A stretch of 64,000 bases of DNA from Dehalococcoidia bacterium (GTDB lineage Bacteria > Chloroflexota > Dehalococcoidia > GIF9 > AB-539-J10). The stretch spans positions 1 to 64,000 of the forward strand of contig PWUU01000063.1 in the NCBI GenBank assembly GCA_003562475.1, read 5' to 3'. The notes under the pieces were generated by a model that made no database searches, had not been told where the DNA came from, and saw nothing but the letters and a program-made list of their open reading frames with translations. Shown piece by piece: positions 41,202 through 53,745 of this stretch (its first letter is position 1; the number at the start of each line of letters is the position of its first letter). The translations under genes and the position numbers were made by a program.

Positions 41202-42794
41202 ATGCCGCTGTATCAGCACATAGTTATGGAACAGGATTACCCGTCCTTCGAAGAGGCTGTCGCCAGAGCCGAGCAGATGAGCCTGGCTGCACGCCAGGCT
41301 GCCCAGCAGTCGCGCAAAGCTGCCGAGCAGGCGTATACCAGGATAGAGGGCATCGCACGGCAGGCTCGCAAGGAGGCGGAGGATGCGCGCAAGGTGGCGG
41401 AGGAAGCTGCAAATAAAGCCGAGGAGATAGGCGAGTCCGCTTCGAAGATATCCCGGGACGCCATCGCCCGGGCGCAGCAGGCAATCGCCGCCGCAGAAAG
41501 CCAGCTGCGTTCATCGACCAGCGCGGCAGCGTCAAGCGCCCGCTCATTCGAGGAAACGGTCAGCCACCTCGAAGAGCTTGTGCATCGGTCCATCACATCT
41601 GTCGAGGAATCGATTTCTTCCTCCCAGCGCTCCCTCAGTAGAGTGGAGAAGATAGCGCTTAATGCACAACAGAGAGCGGAGGAAGCTCGCGAAGCTTCCC
41701 AGCAAGCTGTTGCGGCAGCAGAAGAGCAGGGGCGACAGGCCGCCGAAACTGCTGAAGAGTCAATTCAGGCTTCCCGTGAGGCGCAGAATGCTGCAGAGCG
41801 CGTCGCCCGCACGTCGGAGAAGGCCTCCAAAGAGGCTGCGAAGGCATCGGAGAAGGCCGTGGCACGAGCGGAGAAGGTCTTCCAGTCGGCCTCCGACTCG
41901 GCTGCGTCATCATCCGCAGCATTTGAAGAAGCGAGGGCTCGCGCCGAAGAGGCGGTCGCGTCGGCGAACGCCTCATCCGAACAATCCAGTCGCGCTTTCG
42001 AGGCTGCACTACGACGAGCCGAGGAAGCAGGGAAGCACAGCCAGCGGGAGGCGGACCGCCAGGTGAAGGTGTCGCAGGAAGCAGTTGCACGGATCGAAGC
42101 GTCGGTGCGGGCAAGCAGAGAGGCCGTTGACGCCGCAACAAGAGCCTCTCAAGAGGCAATGGGCCGGGCCGAAGAGGCTGAACGCGCTGCTCGTGAAGCA
42201 GTCCGACGCGCCGAGGAGATCACCGCAGCCGCTACCAGGCTCGCAGATGAAGCGCTGACGGTGGCAGGAAAGGCTTCAACCCAGGCCGATGAACTGGGAA
42301 GACTCTCCGCAGAAGCCGCCGAGGAGGCGAGACGTCTTGCCGAAGAGGCCACCAGGCGCTCCGAGCAGACGAGCGCTGAGGCGTTGCGTGCATCTGAGGA
42401 GTCCAAGCGTGTGGTTCGCGAGGCTACCGAAGCATCGGTGAAGGCAGCACGAGACAACGTTGTTGCTTCGGCAAGAGTCCTTCAGGAGGCGATTGCCAAA
42501 GCCGAGGAGACAACGAAGACAGCCCGGAAAGCTGCGCGCGCATCGATGAAGGTGTTCGAAGACGTTGTGGCCGATGCTGAGAAGCTACGTCCACAGATCG
42601 AGGAGGATCGCGAGATGCCATCGAAGCCCTTTGCGGAAGCAATGCATCGCCTCGAGACGGAGGAATCAAAGGCAAGGCCACAGCCACGCGACGGCCGGCC
42701 GGACATCCACTCCAGACTTCAATTTCTCGCGAAGATGTACGCAGCCGATAAGGAGCAGCCATTTAACAAGCCCGATGACCTGGACGAAGAGTAG
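41202..42794 (+). CDS. Long Ala/Glu-rich coiled-coil protein
   Basis: 530 residues, almost entirely predicted helix from residue 20 to about 450. It has dense A-x-x-A/E patterns (AEEAREASQQAVAAAEEQG, AEEAERAAREAVRRAEE), many S/T and R/K/E, and no Pro or Cys in the helical part. The spacing often looks like 11-residue (hendecad) periodicity. No signal peptide or membrane segment. The C-terminal 60 residues are Pro-containing and acidic (PFNKPDDLDEE). Not a recognised family; similar proteins are often filament-forming or LEA-like. A shorter coiled-coil gene follows, and the pair converges on a tubulin-like gene. The start is uncertain, since neither ATG 41202 nor 41226 has a good ribosome-binding site. 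Confidence 0.7.
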   Translation: MPLYQHIVMEQDYPSFEEAVARAEQMSLAARQAAQQSRKAAEQAYTRIEGIARQARKEAEDARKVAEEAANKAEEIGESASKISRDAIARAQQAIAAAESQLRSSTSAAASSARSFEETVSHLEELVHRSITSVEESISSSQRSLSRVEKIALNAQQRAEEAREASQQAVAAAEEQGRQAAETAEESIQASREAQNAAERVARTSEKASKEAAKASEKAVARAEKVFQSASDSAASSSAAFEEARARAEEAVASANASSEQSSRAFEAALRRAEEAGKHSQREADRQVKVSQEAVARIEASVRASREAVDAATRASQEAMGRAEEAERAAREAVRRAEEITAAATRLADEALTVAGKASTQADELGRLSAEAAEEARRLAEEATRRSEQTSAEALRASEESKRVVREATEASVKAARDNVVASARVLQEAIAKAEETTKTARKAARASMKVFEDVVADAEKLRPQIEEDREMPSKPFAEAMHRLETEESKARPQPRDGRPDIHSRLQFLAKMYAADKEQPFNKPDDLDEE

Positions 42795-42880
42795 ACAGCC
42801 AACAGGACGTCAATCTCGAGTGACATCTGTTGCTGAGATATGTGGTCAACGCAAGGATTCGTAGCGGAAGGAGAATACCC

Positions 42881-43408
42881 ATGGTAAGCGAAGACGAACA
42901 CAAGGCGCAAGCAGCAGCCCCCGAGACTCAGGCTGAGGAGCTGAAGAAGGCTTCCAGGGCCGGGGAGCCAACCATCGACCTGCTGGACGAGACTCAGCAG
43001 CGCGCGGCAGCGGCGTATGTCGCCTACGTCGAGGCAGAGCGCCAACTCGAAAGAGCATATAAAGAGCAAGAGGCGAAGGCAGAGAAAGCGTATGCTGCGG
43101 CGCTCGAACAGGCGCGCAAGGAGAGCGTCGACGCTATTGCCAGTGCCCGGAAGTCATATGACGCCTCTGTCTCCCAGGCAAGAAAGGCCATGGAGGACAG
43201 CCTCGCCAAGGCCAGGCAGGTGTTTGACGAGAGTTCCGCTCAAGCCAGCAAGACGTACGAGGAGAGTGTGGCGCAATCTAAGAAGCAGTTCGAAGATGTC
43301 GTCGCCCGTGCGATGAAGCAAAGGGACGAGGCAGAGAACAAGGCCCGGCAGCAACACACCGAGGCAATGGCACATACGTGGAACGTGTTCACAAAGGCAC
43401 GGCGCTAG
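42881..43408 (+). CDS. Short Ala/Lys/Glu-rich coiled-coil protein
   Basis: 175 residues from ATG 42881, preceded by AAGGAG at 7 bases, which decides the start over an earlier in-frame ATG at 42830. After an acidic N-terminal tail (about 45 residues) it is continuous helix, for example AYVEAERQLERAYKEQ and repeats of the form ARK.x(7).AQA/ASK with strong 11-residue spacing. No signal peptide or membrane helix. It follows the longer coiled-coil gene by 86 bases and shares its composition, so they are probably functional partners. Function unknown. Confidence 0.72.
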   Translation: MVSEDEHKAQAAAPETQAEELKKASRAGEPTIDLLDETQQRAAAAYVAYVEAERQLERAYKEQEAKAEKAYAAALEQARKESVDAIASARKSYDASVSQARKAMEDSLAKARQVFDESSAQASKTYEESVAQSKKQFEDVVARAMKQRDEAENKARQQHTEAMAHTWNVFTKARR

Positions 43409-43433
43409 CCACATACCAGTAGAGGCAAGAAGG

Positions 43434-43464
43434 AAGGCCCTCCCGCATTTCGCCGGAGGGCCTT
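43434..43464. terminator. Terminator hairpin between convergent coiled-coil and tubulin-like genes
   Basis: AAGGCCCTCC (43434-43443) and GGAGGGCCTT (43455-43464) form a perfect 10-bp stem with an 11-base loop. The A-start and T-end allow it to act in both directions between the convergent genes. Confidence 0.75.
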
Positions 43465-43498
43465 ACGAGGTAGTACCGTATCAGTTCGTCGCAGTGAG

Positions 43499-44671
43499 CT
43501 AGAGAAGCACCGGAATCTCGTCGAAGGACTCCTCAAGCCTCCTCGTCTGGTAGCCGAGCCCTTTCTTCGCCTTCATCACAGAAATCAGGTCGATCGCCTT
43601 GGTGAAATACTCGGTGACCTTTCGGACATTGGAGATTTCGGACATTACCACCGTCACATCGATCTGTTTGTTGTCGCGAGGATAGTCGCCACTTCGGATC
43701 AGCGCATTGGGTGCAAGATTGCGCAGATTGTCACCCAACTGCTTCATAACATCCATACTCATCTCACGCGCCGGGGCAGTCAATAGATACATCGCCCTCC
43801 CCACATCACCCGGGTCGATAGTCATGGATAACTCGCTGATGGCCTGATCCATGGCGTGCACGCTGCGGCTTGTATCAGCCATCTTTTCGCGGAAGTCACG
43901 TCTTGGACCACAGAACGGCAGACGCCTTTCCAGCCTGGACGCACCTCCTCCGATAACCGTCCAGCCTGTCAGAGTCTGAATGACGTCGCCAGCATCCAGT
44001 ACCTTCGAACCCACATAGCGACGGTTCGTCTCTTCACCTGCACAAAGCACATTGTAGAACGGCTCCACCACCCGTGCGTTAATCGAGTTCAAGTTGTTCT
44101 CAGCGGGTGCGTCTTTCTTCACATACCGCTGATTGTCGATGAGAAACACGGCGTCCGCCACCAGGTAGGTGGATTTCAGGCAGGTCGCAGTGTTGTAGAT
44201 TGTCCTGGTCTCGGTGTTCTCTTCCTGTCGAAACGGCAACACGACGACGTCGTATACCGGCTTGCCAATATAGCGTTCCTTCAGATGCTTGGTGAGCACA
44301 CCAATAGCGCCCGAACCGGTGCCTCCTGCCGCGCCCGCGCATAACAGGAACGCATCGGTTTCGTAGAACCCTTCTGCCGTACGAATTGCGTCGATAATCT
44401 TGTCGACATCTTCATTGGCAATTTCGGCGCCGAGCTCGCTGATCTTGCCGACACCGTGTCCGTTTGTTCGCTGCGCACCGATCAATATCCGGTGCTTGTA
44501 GTCCGGCTTGATGGTGCGGAGTCCACTCAGATCGGTCACATCGGTGTTGACTGCGAATACTCCAGCGAGCGTATCCATCCCGCGGAGTGCGTGTCCTCTC
44601 CTGTTCAAACGAGCGAATCTGTCAGCGATGCGCCCGCCACATTGTCCCAGTCCGATCACAAGCAGCTTCAT
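43499..44671 (-). CDS. Tubulin/FtsZ-superfamily GTPase, not canonical FtsZ (CetZ/TubZ-like group)
   Basis: 390 residues. GTP-binding motifs: GLGQCGGRIADRFARL (7-22), FAVNTDVTDL and the tubulin signature GGTGSG (116-121, in LLCAGAAGGTGSGAIG). The rest diverges from FtsZ: PFRQEENTETRTIYNTATCL, a Cys-containing middle, and no FtsZ C-terminal tail peptide. Genuine ftsZ is at 21.7 kb, so this is a second cytoskeletal GTPase, perhaps for shape or intracellular organisation. Convergent coiled-coil genes may encode partners. The transcript appears leaderless: TTGACA-17-TAGAAT ends 6 bases before the ATG. Confidence 0.85.
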   Translation of the reverse strand: MKLLVIGLGQCGGRIADRFARLNRRGHALRGMDTLAGVFAVNTDVTDLSGLRTIKPDYKHRILIGAQRTNGHGVGKISELGAEIANEDVDKIIDAIRTAEGFYETDAFLLCAGAAGGTGSGAIGVLTKHLKERYIGKPVYDVVVLPFRQEENTETRTIYNTATCLKSTYLVADAVFLIDNQRYVKKDAPAENNLNSINARVVEPFYNVLCAGEETNRRYVGSKVLDAGDVIQTLTGWTVIGGGASRLERRLPFCGPRRDFREKMADTSRSVHAMDQAISELSMTIDPGDVGRAMYLLTAPAREMSMDVMKQLGDNLRNLAPNALIRSGDYPRDNKQIDVTVVMSEISNVRKVTEYFTKAIDLISVMKAKKGLGYQTRRLEESFDEIPVLL

Positions 44672-44677
44672 GGCGCT

Positions 44678-44706
44678 ATTCTAATGCCCTCCTTCACTAA
44701 TGTCAA
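44678..44706 (-). promoter_or_regulatory. Promoter of the tubulin-like gene (leaderless arrangement)
   Basis: On the minus strand a perfect TTGACA (44701-44706), 17 bases, then TAGAAT (44678-44683), followed by only 6 bases (agcgcc) before the ATG at 44671. Transcription should start at or next to the A of the start codon. A GGAGG lies within the spacer and so would not be transcribed. Confidence 0.75.
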
Positions 44707-44875
44707 CACACACGTGGCCAAACCGCCAGATCGTCAATCATCAAGGCAAATGGCCTCACCGCATCAACTCCAGCATAACTCATAGCACGATGATGCTGCC
44801 TTCGAGTACGAGGAGCCCAGTTCCGTTCCAGGAAGAAGACGCTGGCGCCGCAAACGTGCCAAGGTTCACCTCTCA

Positions 44876-46444
44876 CTATACAACGATGAGCCGTCCGTAG
44901 TAGTTGTCTGCCAACTCACAAAAACTCGTCCTGTAAAGCCGGGTGGCCGCGGGCAGGTGCTCCACCACGTCTGTCGCGATCATACCATCCGGCCCCTTTT
45001 CCTCAGTTGCCAGATCACCTGCCAGTCCGTGCAGAAAGGCTCCAACCACCGCGGCGCTACGAAGGTCAAGTCCCATGCCTGAAACTGCGGCGATTGTCCC
45101 CGTGAGCACATCGCCGCAGCCCGCTGTAGCCATGCCGGGATTTCCTGTCAAGTTCAATGAAATAGGGCCGCTCGCCTCTCCTATGAGCGTGCTGGAACCT
45201 TTCAGTACCATAATACCACCAAGCGTACGCGCGGCCTCCTGTACCGCGGCCACGCGATCCTGCTCGATTTCTGCAACGGCGCATCCAAGCAGGCGGGCCA
45301 TCTCACCGGCGTGGGGTGTGAGCACTGTGGGAGCTCGGCGGTTACGTAGACAGGACACATCACGAGCAATCGCACTCAACCCGTCGCCGTCCACCAGAAC
45401 TGGAGTCGAAACTCGTGCTACCAGATAGCGAACCAACTCCTGGGTTTCCTCATTCAGTGACAAGCCGGGCCCTGCCACAACCATGTCGATACGCTCACTC
45501 ATCGCACACAACTCATCGAGATTGGAGAGCGCAACGGAGCCATCTGCAGTCTCCTGCAGCGGCATAATGACAGCCTCACTCGCACGACTTCCAAGCAGAG
45601 GAGCGAGAGTCGCAGGCGTCGCCAGCCGGGCGTAACCTCCGCCAGCCCGCAGGAACGACATGGCAGCAAGGACCGGAGCTCCCAGATACGAGCGAGCCCC
45701 TGCAATGAACAGTACGTCACCATAGTCGCTCTTGTGAGACTCGAGGGGTCGTGCGGGCAACGGCACGAGCTGGCTGGTCTCCACGTGTCCCACTGAATCA
45801 TACAGCGAAGGAGGAAAGGATAGATGTGTCACGTACAGTCTGCCGCATAGCTCTCTGCCGGGAGGAAGCAGGTTTCCTCTCTTTGGCAAGCCGAAGGTCA
45901 CCGTACATGTGGCTCGTACCGCGACACCGCCGGTTGCACCGGTGTCGCCGTTCACGCCTGAAGGCGTATCGACCGCGACAACGAGGTGACTTGATGCGTT
46001 GAGGTGCTCTATCACCTCAGCATACAACCCCTCGGGGCTTCGCGACAGGCCTGTGCCAAGCATCGCATCGATAATGACATCGCTCGATCGTACAAGGTGG
46101 AGGTCACCAGACGCATACAATCGCTGTACCGGTATGCCGGCACGCACCGCCGCTTCAAGGTTCGTCCGGGCGGTGCCGCTCACCGCATCTTCCTCCACCA
46201 GCAAGTACACAAGCACCGCCACGCCGGACGAGTGAAGCTTGCGCGCCACCACCAATCCATCACCTCCGTTGTTACCACCCCCGCAAAGCACAACGAAGCG
46301 CCTCGCCACCAGGCCAAATTCCCTCTTGATCACTTCATACACGGCGTGTCCGGCATTCTCCATGAGGATGGTCTCTGAGAGACCATAGTCCTCCACCGCC
46401 TTCCGGTCGCACTCTCGCATCTCCTGCACAGTGCAGATCTTCAT
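44876..46444 (-). CDS. nnr: Bifunctional NAD(P)HX epimerase / ADP-dependent dehydratase
   Basis: 522 residues. Repairs hydrated NAD(P)H. The N-terminal YjeF_N epimerase half (about 1-215) has ILMENAGHAVYEVI, LCGGGNNGGDGLVVAR and IIDAMLGTGLSR. The C-terminal carbohydrate-kinase-like half (about 235-510) has GDVLFIAGARSYLGAP, AGPGLSLNEETQ, VLTPHAGEMARLLG, VLKGSSTLIGE and NPGMATAGCGDVLTG. The start overlaps the threonine synthase stop by 4 bases (46441-46444), suggesting co-expression. Confidence 0.95.
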   Translation of the reverse strand: MKICTVQEMRECDRKAVEDYGLSETILMENAGHAVYEVIKREFGLVARRFVVLCGGGNNGGDGLVVARKLHSSGVAVLVYLLVEEDAVSGTARTNLEAAVRAGIPVQRLYASGDLHLVRSSDVIIDAMLGTGLSRSPEGLYAEVIEHLNASSHLVVAVDTPSGVNGDTGATGGVAVRATCTVTFGLPKRGNLLPPGRELCGRLYVTHLSFPPSLYDSVGHVETSQLVPLPARPLESHKSDYGDVLFIAGARSYLGAPVLAAMSFLRAGGGYARLATPATLAPLLGSRASEAVIMPLQETADGSVALSNLDELCAMSERIDMVVAGPGLSLNEETQELVRYLVARVSTPVLVDGDGLSAIARDVSCLRNRRAPTVLTPHAGEMARLLGCAVAEIEQDRVAAVQEAARTLGGIMVLKGSSTLIGEASGPISLNLTGNPGMATAGCGDVLTGTIAAVSGMGLDLRSAAVVGAFLHGLAGDLATEEKGPDGMIATDVVEHLPAATRLYRTSFCELADNYYGRLIVV

Positions 46445-47688
46445 CGACTCAACCTCCGCGGTGACAGCATCTCACACCACTCAGCGACGTATGATTCAAG
46501 ATCCGCAAGCGGCCTCTCATCTGGCGAAGGCAATCCGGTATCCACCGAGTTCGGGCACTTGAGCCCACCACCGGTAGCCACACAGACAACAACATCGCCC
46601 CTCTGAAACACACCGTCCCTGGCAAGTTGAGACGCTGCGGCAAGGGAAACGGCGGCCGCCGGCTGGACGAATACACCTGTCGCTGCCAACTTCAGTTGCG
46701 CACTCAGGATCTGCTCATCACTCATTGCCACGCTCACGCCTGCGCCGGCACGCAATCGGCGCAGCACGGCGTTCCCGCTGGGTGGTCGCGGATTGGCAAT
46801 GGCCTGTGCAATGGTGTGGGGGTTGCTGACACCGATGACCCGATCCAGTGCCTTATGCCATGCATGATAGATGGGTGCACACCCGTCTGCCTGGGCACAC
46901 ACAATACGAGGCACGTGCGAGATCAGTCCCGCGTCCATCATCTCCTCGAACCCCTTGAGTATCCCCCGAAAGACTCCGCCGGAGCTCGTGGGGACGACTA
47001 CCCAATCGGGCGCATTGTATCCTGTCTGCTCACAAATCTCGAAAGCGATGGTCTTGGAGCCCTCGACCCTGGCCGGGGCATCGGAATTCAGAAACCGGAG
47101 CTCGCTCTTCTCAAGCCGGAGGGTCGCCTGATAGAGCTCCGGATAGTCTCCACGTACACGGACAACTGCGGGACCGTACACCATAATCGGAGCAAGCTTC
47201 TCCTCAGGTATCTCGGCACTGATCAACACCAGTGCAGGCAAACCCGCACGTGCGGCATACGCAGCCACCGAGGCAGCCATGTTTCCAGTCGAGACCACCC
47301 CCACTGCCTGGCTATCCATATTCATCGCTTCGGCCATTGCCACCAGAGTGCCACGATCTTTGAACGACCAGGTTGGGTTCACCGACTCATTCTTGACAAG
47401 CAATCGGGAGATGCCGAATTCTGAGGCCAGTCGTGGGGCACTCACCAGAGGCGTGAACCCTTCGCCAAGCGAGAGGACGCGGTAGTAGCGACTGGGTGGC
47501 AGAAGTCCGGCGTAGTGTTCGGCCAGTGACTGCTCATGCCATGCCGGCCGTCCAACCGCCAGACGCTCGTATCCACGAACCTCCAACGGTTCGCCGCAGT
47601 CGGGACACCGAAGCGCGGCTTCCTCGTACGCTATTGATGCACTGCATCCCGTGCAGTCCAGCGTCAAGCGCAATGGGCCCTCCTCCAT
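46441..47688 (-). CDS. thrC: Threonine synthase
   Basis: 415 residues from ATG 47688 (a longer frame begins upstream at 47766). PLP enzyme converting O-phosphohomoserine to threonine. An N-terminal zinc ribbon (CTGCSAS and CPDCGEPL) precedes the catalytic domain, as in short thermophile and Chloroflexota enzymes. PLP Lys in NPTWSFKDRGTLVA; phosphate loop VVSTGNMAASVAAYAARAG; TSSGGVFRGI and a C-terminal GGGLKCP. Cotranscribed with the NAD(P)HX repair gene. No other threonine genes are nearby. The ribosome-binding site is weak. Confidence 0.92.
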   Translation of the reverse strand: MEEGPLRLTLDCTGCSASIAYEEAALRCPDCGEPLEVRGYERLAVGRPAWHEQSLAEHYAGLLPPSRYYRVLSLGEGFTPLVSAPRLASEFGISRLLVKNESVNPTWSFKDRGTLVAMAEAMNMDSQAVGVVSTGNMAASVAAYAARAGLPALVLISAEIPEEKLAPIMVYGPAVVRVRGDYPELYQATLRLEKSELRFLNSDAPARVEGSKTIAFEICEQTGYNAPDWVVVPTSSGGVFRGILKGFEEMMDAGLISHVPRIVCAQADGCAPIYHAWHKALDRVIGVSNPHTIAQAIANPRPPSGNAVLRRLRAGAGVSVAMSDEQILSAQLKLAATGVFVQPAAAVSLAAASQLARDGVFQRGDVVVCVATGGGLKCPNSVDTGLPSPDERPLADLESYVAEWCEMLSPRRLSR

Positions 47689-47876
47689 GCACACCGTCCA
47701 CAGGATGTCCGGCGGAGCGTACGGATGCGACGGTCGGTCAACACGCCGACCACTTCCCGGTACCACTCCACTATAACCGGCCTTGTCGCAACGTGCAATA
47801 GCCTTCAGGCGGAGGCAATGCGACCCGAACCTTCAGGGAAGCACATCTACCCACTCAACCACCGACACGCGCATGA

Positions 47877-47903
47877 GAAAGGCCTCATGTCCCGAAGCCT
47901 TTC
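47877..47903 (-). terminator. Terminator-like hairpin after the queuosine-precursor transporter gene
   Basis: GAAAGGC (47877-47883) and GCCTTTC (47897-47903) form a 7-bp stem with a 13-base loop, 17 bases downstream of the transporter stop on the minus strand. No strong T-run. Confidence 0.45.
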
Positions 47904-47919
47904 CCTGTCCGGCAGGCAA

Positions 47920-48645
47920 TCACCGGTCCTGTTCCACTGCACCGCGCACCACCGGCGTCCTGGCACCAACACGAATTGCGAGGTACATGAACGGTGTGTC
48001 GATCAAAGCCATGATCCACTTCAGCAGATATGTCGTCCCCAGTATCTGCAACCATGTTGCTGGCTCGAACAGGCCCCACAACGCGATGAAGCAAAACAAC
48101 AGCGAGTCTATCGCCTGCGACACCATCGTGGAGGCGCAGTTCCGCAGCCAGAGGTAACGTCCCCGGGTCTTCTTCCGCAAGAAGTGGAACGCGGCGATAT
48201 CGTGATGCTGCGACACAAGGTAGGCAATCAGACTTCCTGCAGCCACACGTGGCATGAGCCCAAACACGGTCGCCAGGGAATCGTGTGCGAAATCCCCTCG
48301 CGCGGGAGCAAACCAGAGTGCGAACTGCATCCAGATTACCGCCAGTGCCATCGCAGCGAATCCAATCCAGACGCACCTGTGCGCCTCGCGCTTGCCATAC
48401 AGCTCGCTCAGCACATCAGTCGACAGGAACACTGTGCCGTACAGGACATTCCCCAGCGTTGCCGTCAGACCGAACAGCACAACCGTCTTGGTCACCTGAA
48501 TGTTGGCAACGATTACCGCAGCAATCACCAGTGCGTAGAGTCCGTACCGCCCAAACAACCTGACGACAATGAGCGAGAGGCTCAACGACACGAGCGCAAA
48601 GGTGAGCCATAGGATGTTGTTGCATGTGAGAACCACGTCCTGCAT
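47920..48645 (-). CDS. yhhQ: Queuosine precursor transporter (YhhQ/VUT family)
   Basis: 241 residues with about six hydrophobic helices. Imports preQ0/preQ1 or related deazapurines. Family features are LGNVLYGTVFLSTDVLSELYGKREA near the middle (the T-D-x-x-[SN]-E-x-Y-G-x-x-x-A motif), APARGDF after a helix, and LIAYLVSQHHDIAAFH. It starts 8 bases after tgt, the enzyme that uses the base, so the two genes form a salvage unit. No de novo queuosine genes (queC-F) are seen here. Confidence 0.9.
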   Translation of the reverse strand: MQDVVLTCNNILWLTFALVSLSLSLIVVRLFGRYGLYALVIAAVIVANIQVTKTVVLFGLTATLGNVLYGTVFLSTDVLSELYGKREAHRCVWIGFAAMALAVIWMQFALWFAPARGDFAHDSLATVFGLMPRVAAGSLIAYLVSQHHDIAAFHFLRKKTRGRYLWLRNCASTMVSQAIDSLLFCFIALWGLFEPATWLQILGTTYLLKWIMALIDTPFMYLAIRVGARTPVVRGAVEQDR

Positions 48646-48653
48646 CTCAGACG

Positions 48654-49841
48654 TTACGCCTGCCCTGAGTCGTAATCACCCCTGCTCCTCACAAACTCAT
48701 TGTCGCGTCTTCGAGCAAGCCGCATGGCCTCATCGGAAGGGCGGTAGCGCTGTCGGAACTCGTGACGAAACCCCTGGAAGACTCCTCCCCGAATAGCTGT
48801 GCGAATGTCGCGCATCAGCCGATGGAAAAAGGTCAGGTTGTGAATCGTTGCCAGTCTGTATGCCAGGAGCTCTTCGCACTTGAACAGGTGGTGCAGGTAC
48901 CCTGCCGAGAACCTGCGGCACGTGTAGCAGTCGCAGTCACAGTCGACAGGCCCCTGAGCGATCTTGAAGGACGCGTGCGTGACACTGCGACGGCCATCCC
49001 GCGTATAGACGGCGCCATTTCGTGCAACGCGTGTGGGGAGGACGCAGTCGAACATGTCAACCCCACACCACACCGCCTCCAGGATATCCTCAGGAGCACC
49101 CACGCCCATCAAGTACCGGGGTCGATCAGCCGGCAGGAGGGGAACTGTCTCCCTGATGACAGGGTACATCACCTCCTTCGCCTCACCGACACTGAGCCCA
49201 CCAACCGCGTAGCCCGGAAAATCAAGCGAGGTGAGAGTCCTGACCGAGAGTTTCCTGAGCGCGATGTCCCCACCACCCTGTACTATGGCAAACAGGAATT
49301 GGTCCGGGCGGTGCCTGGCCCGCAAGCACCGTTCCGCCCAACGGTGGGTCCGCTCCACTGCCTTGCGTAACCGTGTTCCTTCGATCCCCCCGGCAGGCAC
49401 ATCATCGAGCGCCATGATGATATCGGCCCCTAATCCTTCCTGTATCTCAATCGACCGCTCAGGTGTCAGTCGATGCTCGCTGCCATCGACATGGGAGCGG
49501 AATGTCACTCCTTCATCGTCGATGGTCCGTAGAGCGGCCAGGCTGAAGACCTGAAAGCCTCCGCTATCGGTCAGAAGTGCCTTATCCCACGACATGAATC
49601 TGTGCAGTCCTCCGGCCCGACAAACCGCATCTACGCCCGGGCGAAGGAACAAATGGTAGGCGTTCGCCAGGAGTATTTCGAAACCTATGTCATGGAGTTC
49701 ATCAGGAGTCAACGACTTCACGGTTGCCTGACTGCCGACAGGCATGAACACCGGAGTCTCAACAGTGCCATGGGCTGTCTCCAGTCGACCCGCCCGCGCC
49801 TCAGACGTCGGGCAGCGATGCTCGATCGTGAAGCAGTGCAA
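48654..49841 (-). CDS. tgt: tRNA-guanine transglycosylase
   Basis: 395 residues from TTG 49841. Exchanges G34 of GUN-anticodon tRNAs for preQ1. Recognised by TVETPVFMPVGSQATVKSLTP, LTDSGGFQVFSL, FAIVQGGGD, GYAVGGLSVGE, and the nucleophile Asp in GVDMFDCVLPTR. The zinc site CDCDCYTCRRFSAGYLHHLFK ends the domain. Length is normal. The ribosome-binding site is weak, and alternative starts cannot be excluded. A transporter for its substrate follows in the same operon. Confidence 0.96.
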   Translation of the reverse strand: MHCFTIEHRCPTSEARAGRLETAHGTVETPVFMPVGSQATVKSLTPDELHDIGFEILLANAYHLFLRPGVDAVCRAGGLHRFMSWDKALLTDSGGFQVFSLAALRTIDDEGVTFRSHVDGSEHRLTPERSIEIQEGLGADIIMALDDVPAGGIEGTRLRKAVERTHRWAERCLRARHRPDQFLFAIVQGGGDIALRKLSVRTLTSLDFPGYAVGGLSVGEAKEVMYPVIRETVPLLPADRPRYLMGVGAPEDILEAVWCGVDMFDCVLPTRVARNGAVYTRDGRRSVTHASFKIAQGPVDCDCDCYTCRRFSAGYLHHLFKCEELLAYRLATIHNLTFFHRLMRDIRTAIRGGVFQGFRHEFRQRYRPSDEAMRLARRRDNEFVRSRGDYDSGQA

Positions 49842-49951
49842 TTCTATCTCGAGGGTACCCCCGGAGCTAGTATACCATTCGCCCCAACCCTCGACTCCTC
49901 ACTCCAGGTCAGGCACGGAATTCGGGGGGATCGCACTGGCAATCCAGACAC

Positions 49952-53519
<3,568 letters not shown>

Positions 53520-53745
53520 GATGGTCTGACCGCGCTCATCTGCACACACAATGCCCGGTCCGGACGGTGAGTCTCACAACAGTAGTATAACGGTACCAGC
53601 TGAGGCACATCGAAGCGCCGTAGCGTCACATATTCCGTTTCGGCGTCACGTGGTATCCTTTGTCTGCTGACACGCTGATCCTCATAGCCACCCTGCCCGT
53701 CGAAGAACCAACATAAGGGAGCGTGCTGAGTCATCTGAGACTTGA

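Noticed and set aside
42149-42762. Several long frames on both strands within the coiled-coil gene
   Set aside because: They arise from the biased GCN/GAR codon repeats; the plus-strand frame from 41202 has the consistent helical pattern.
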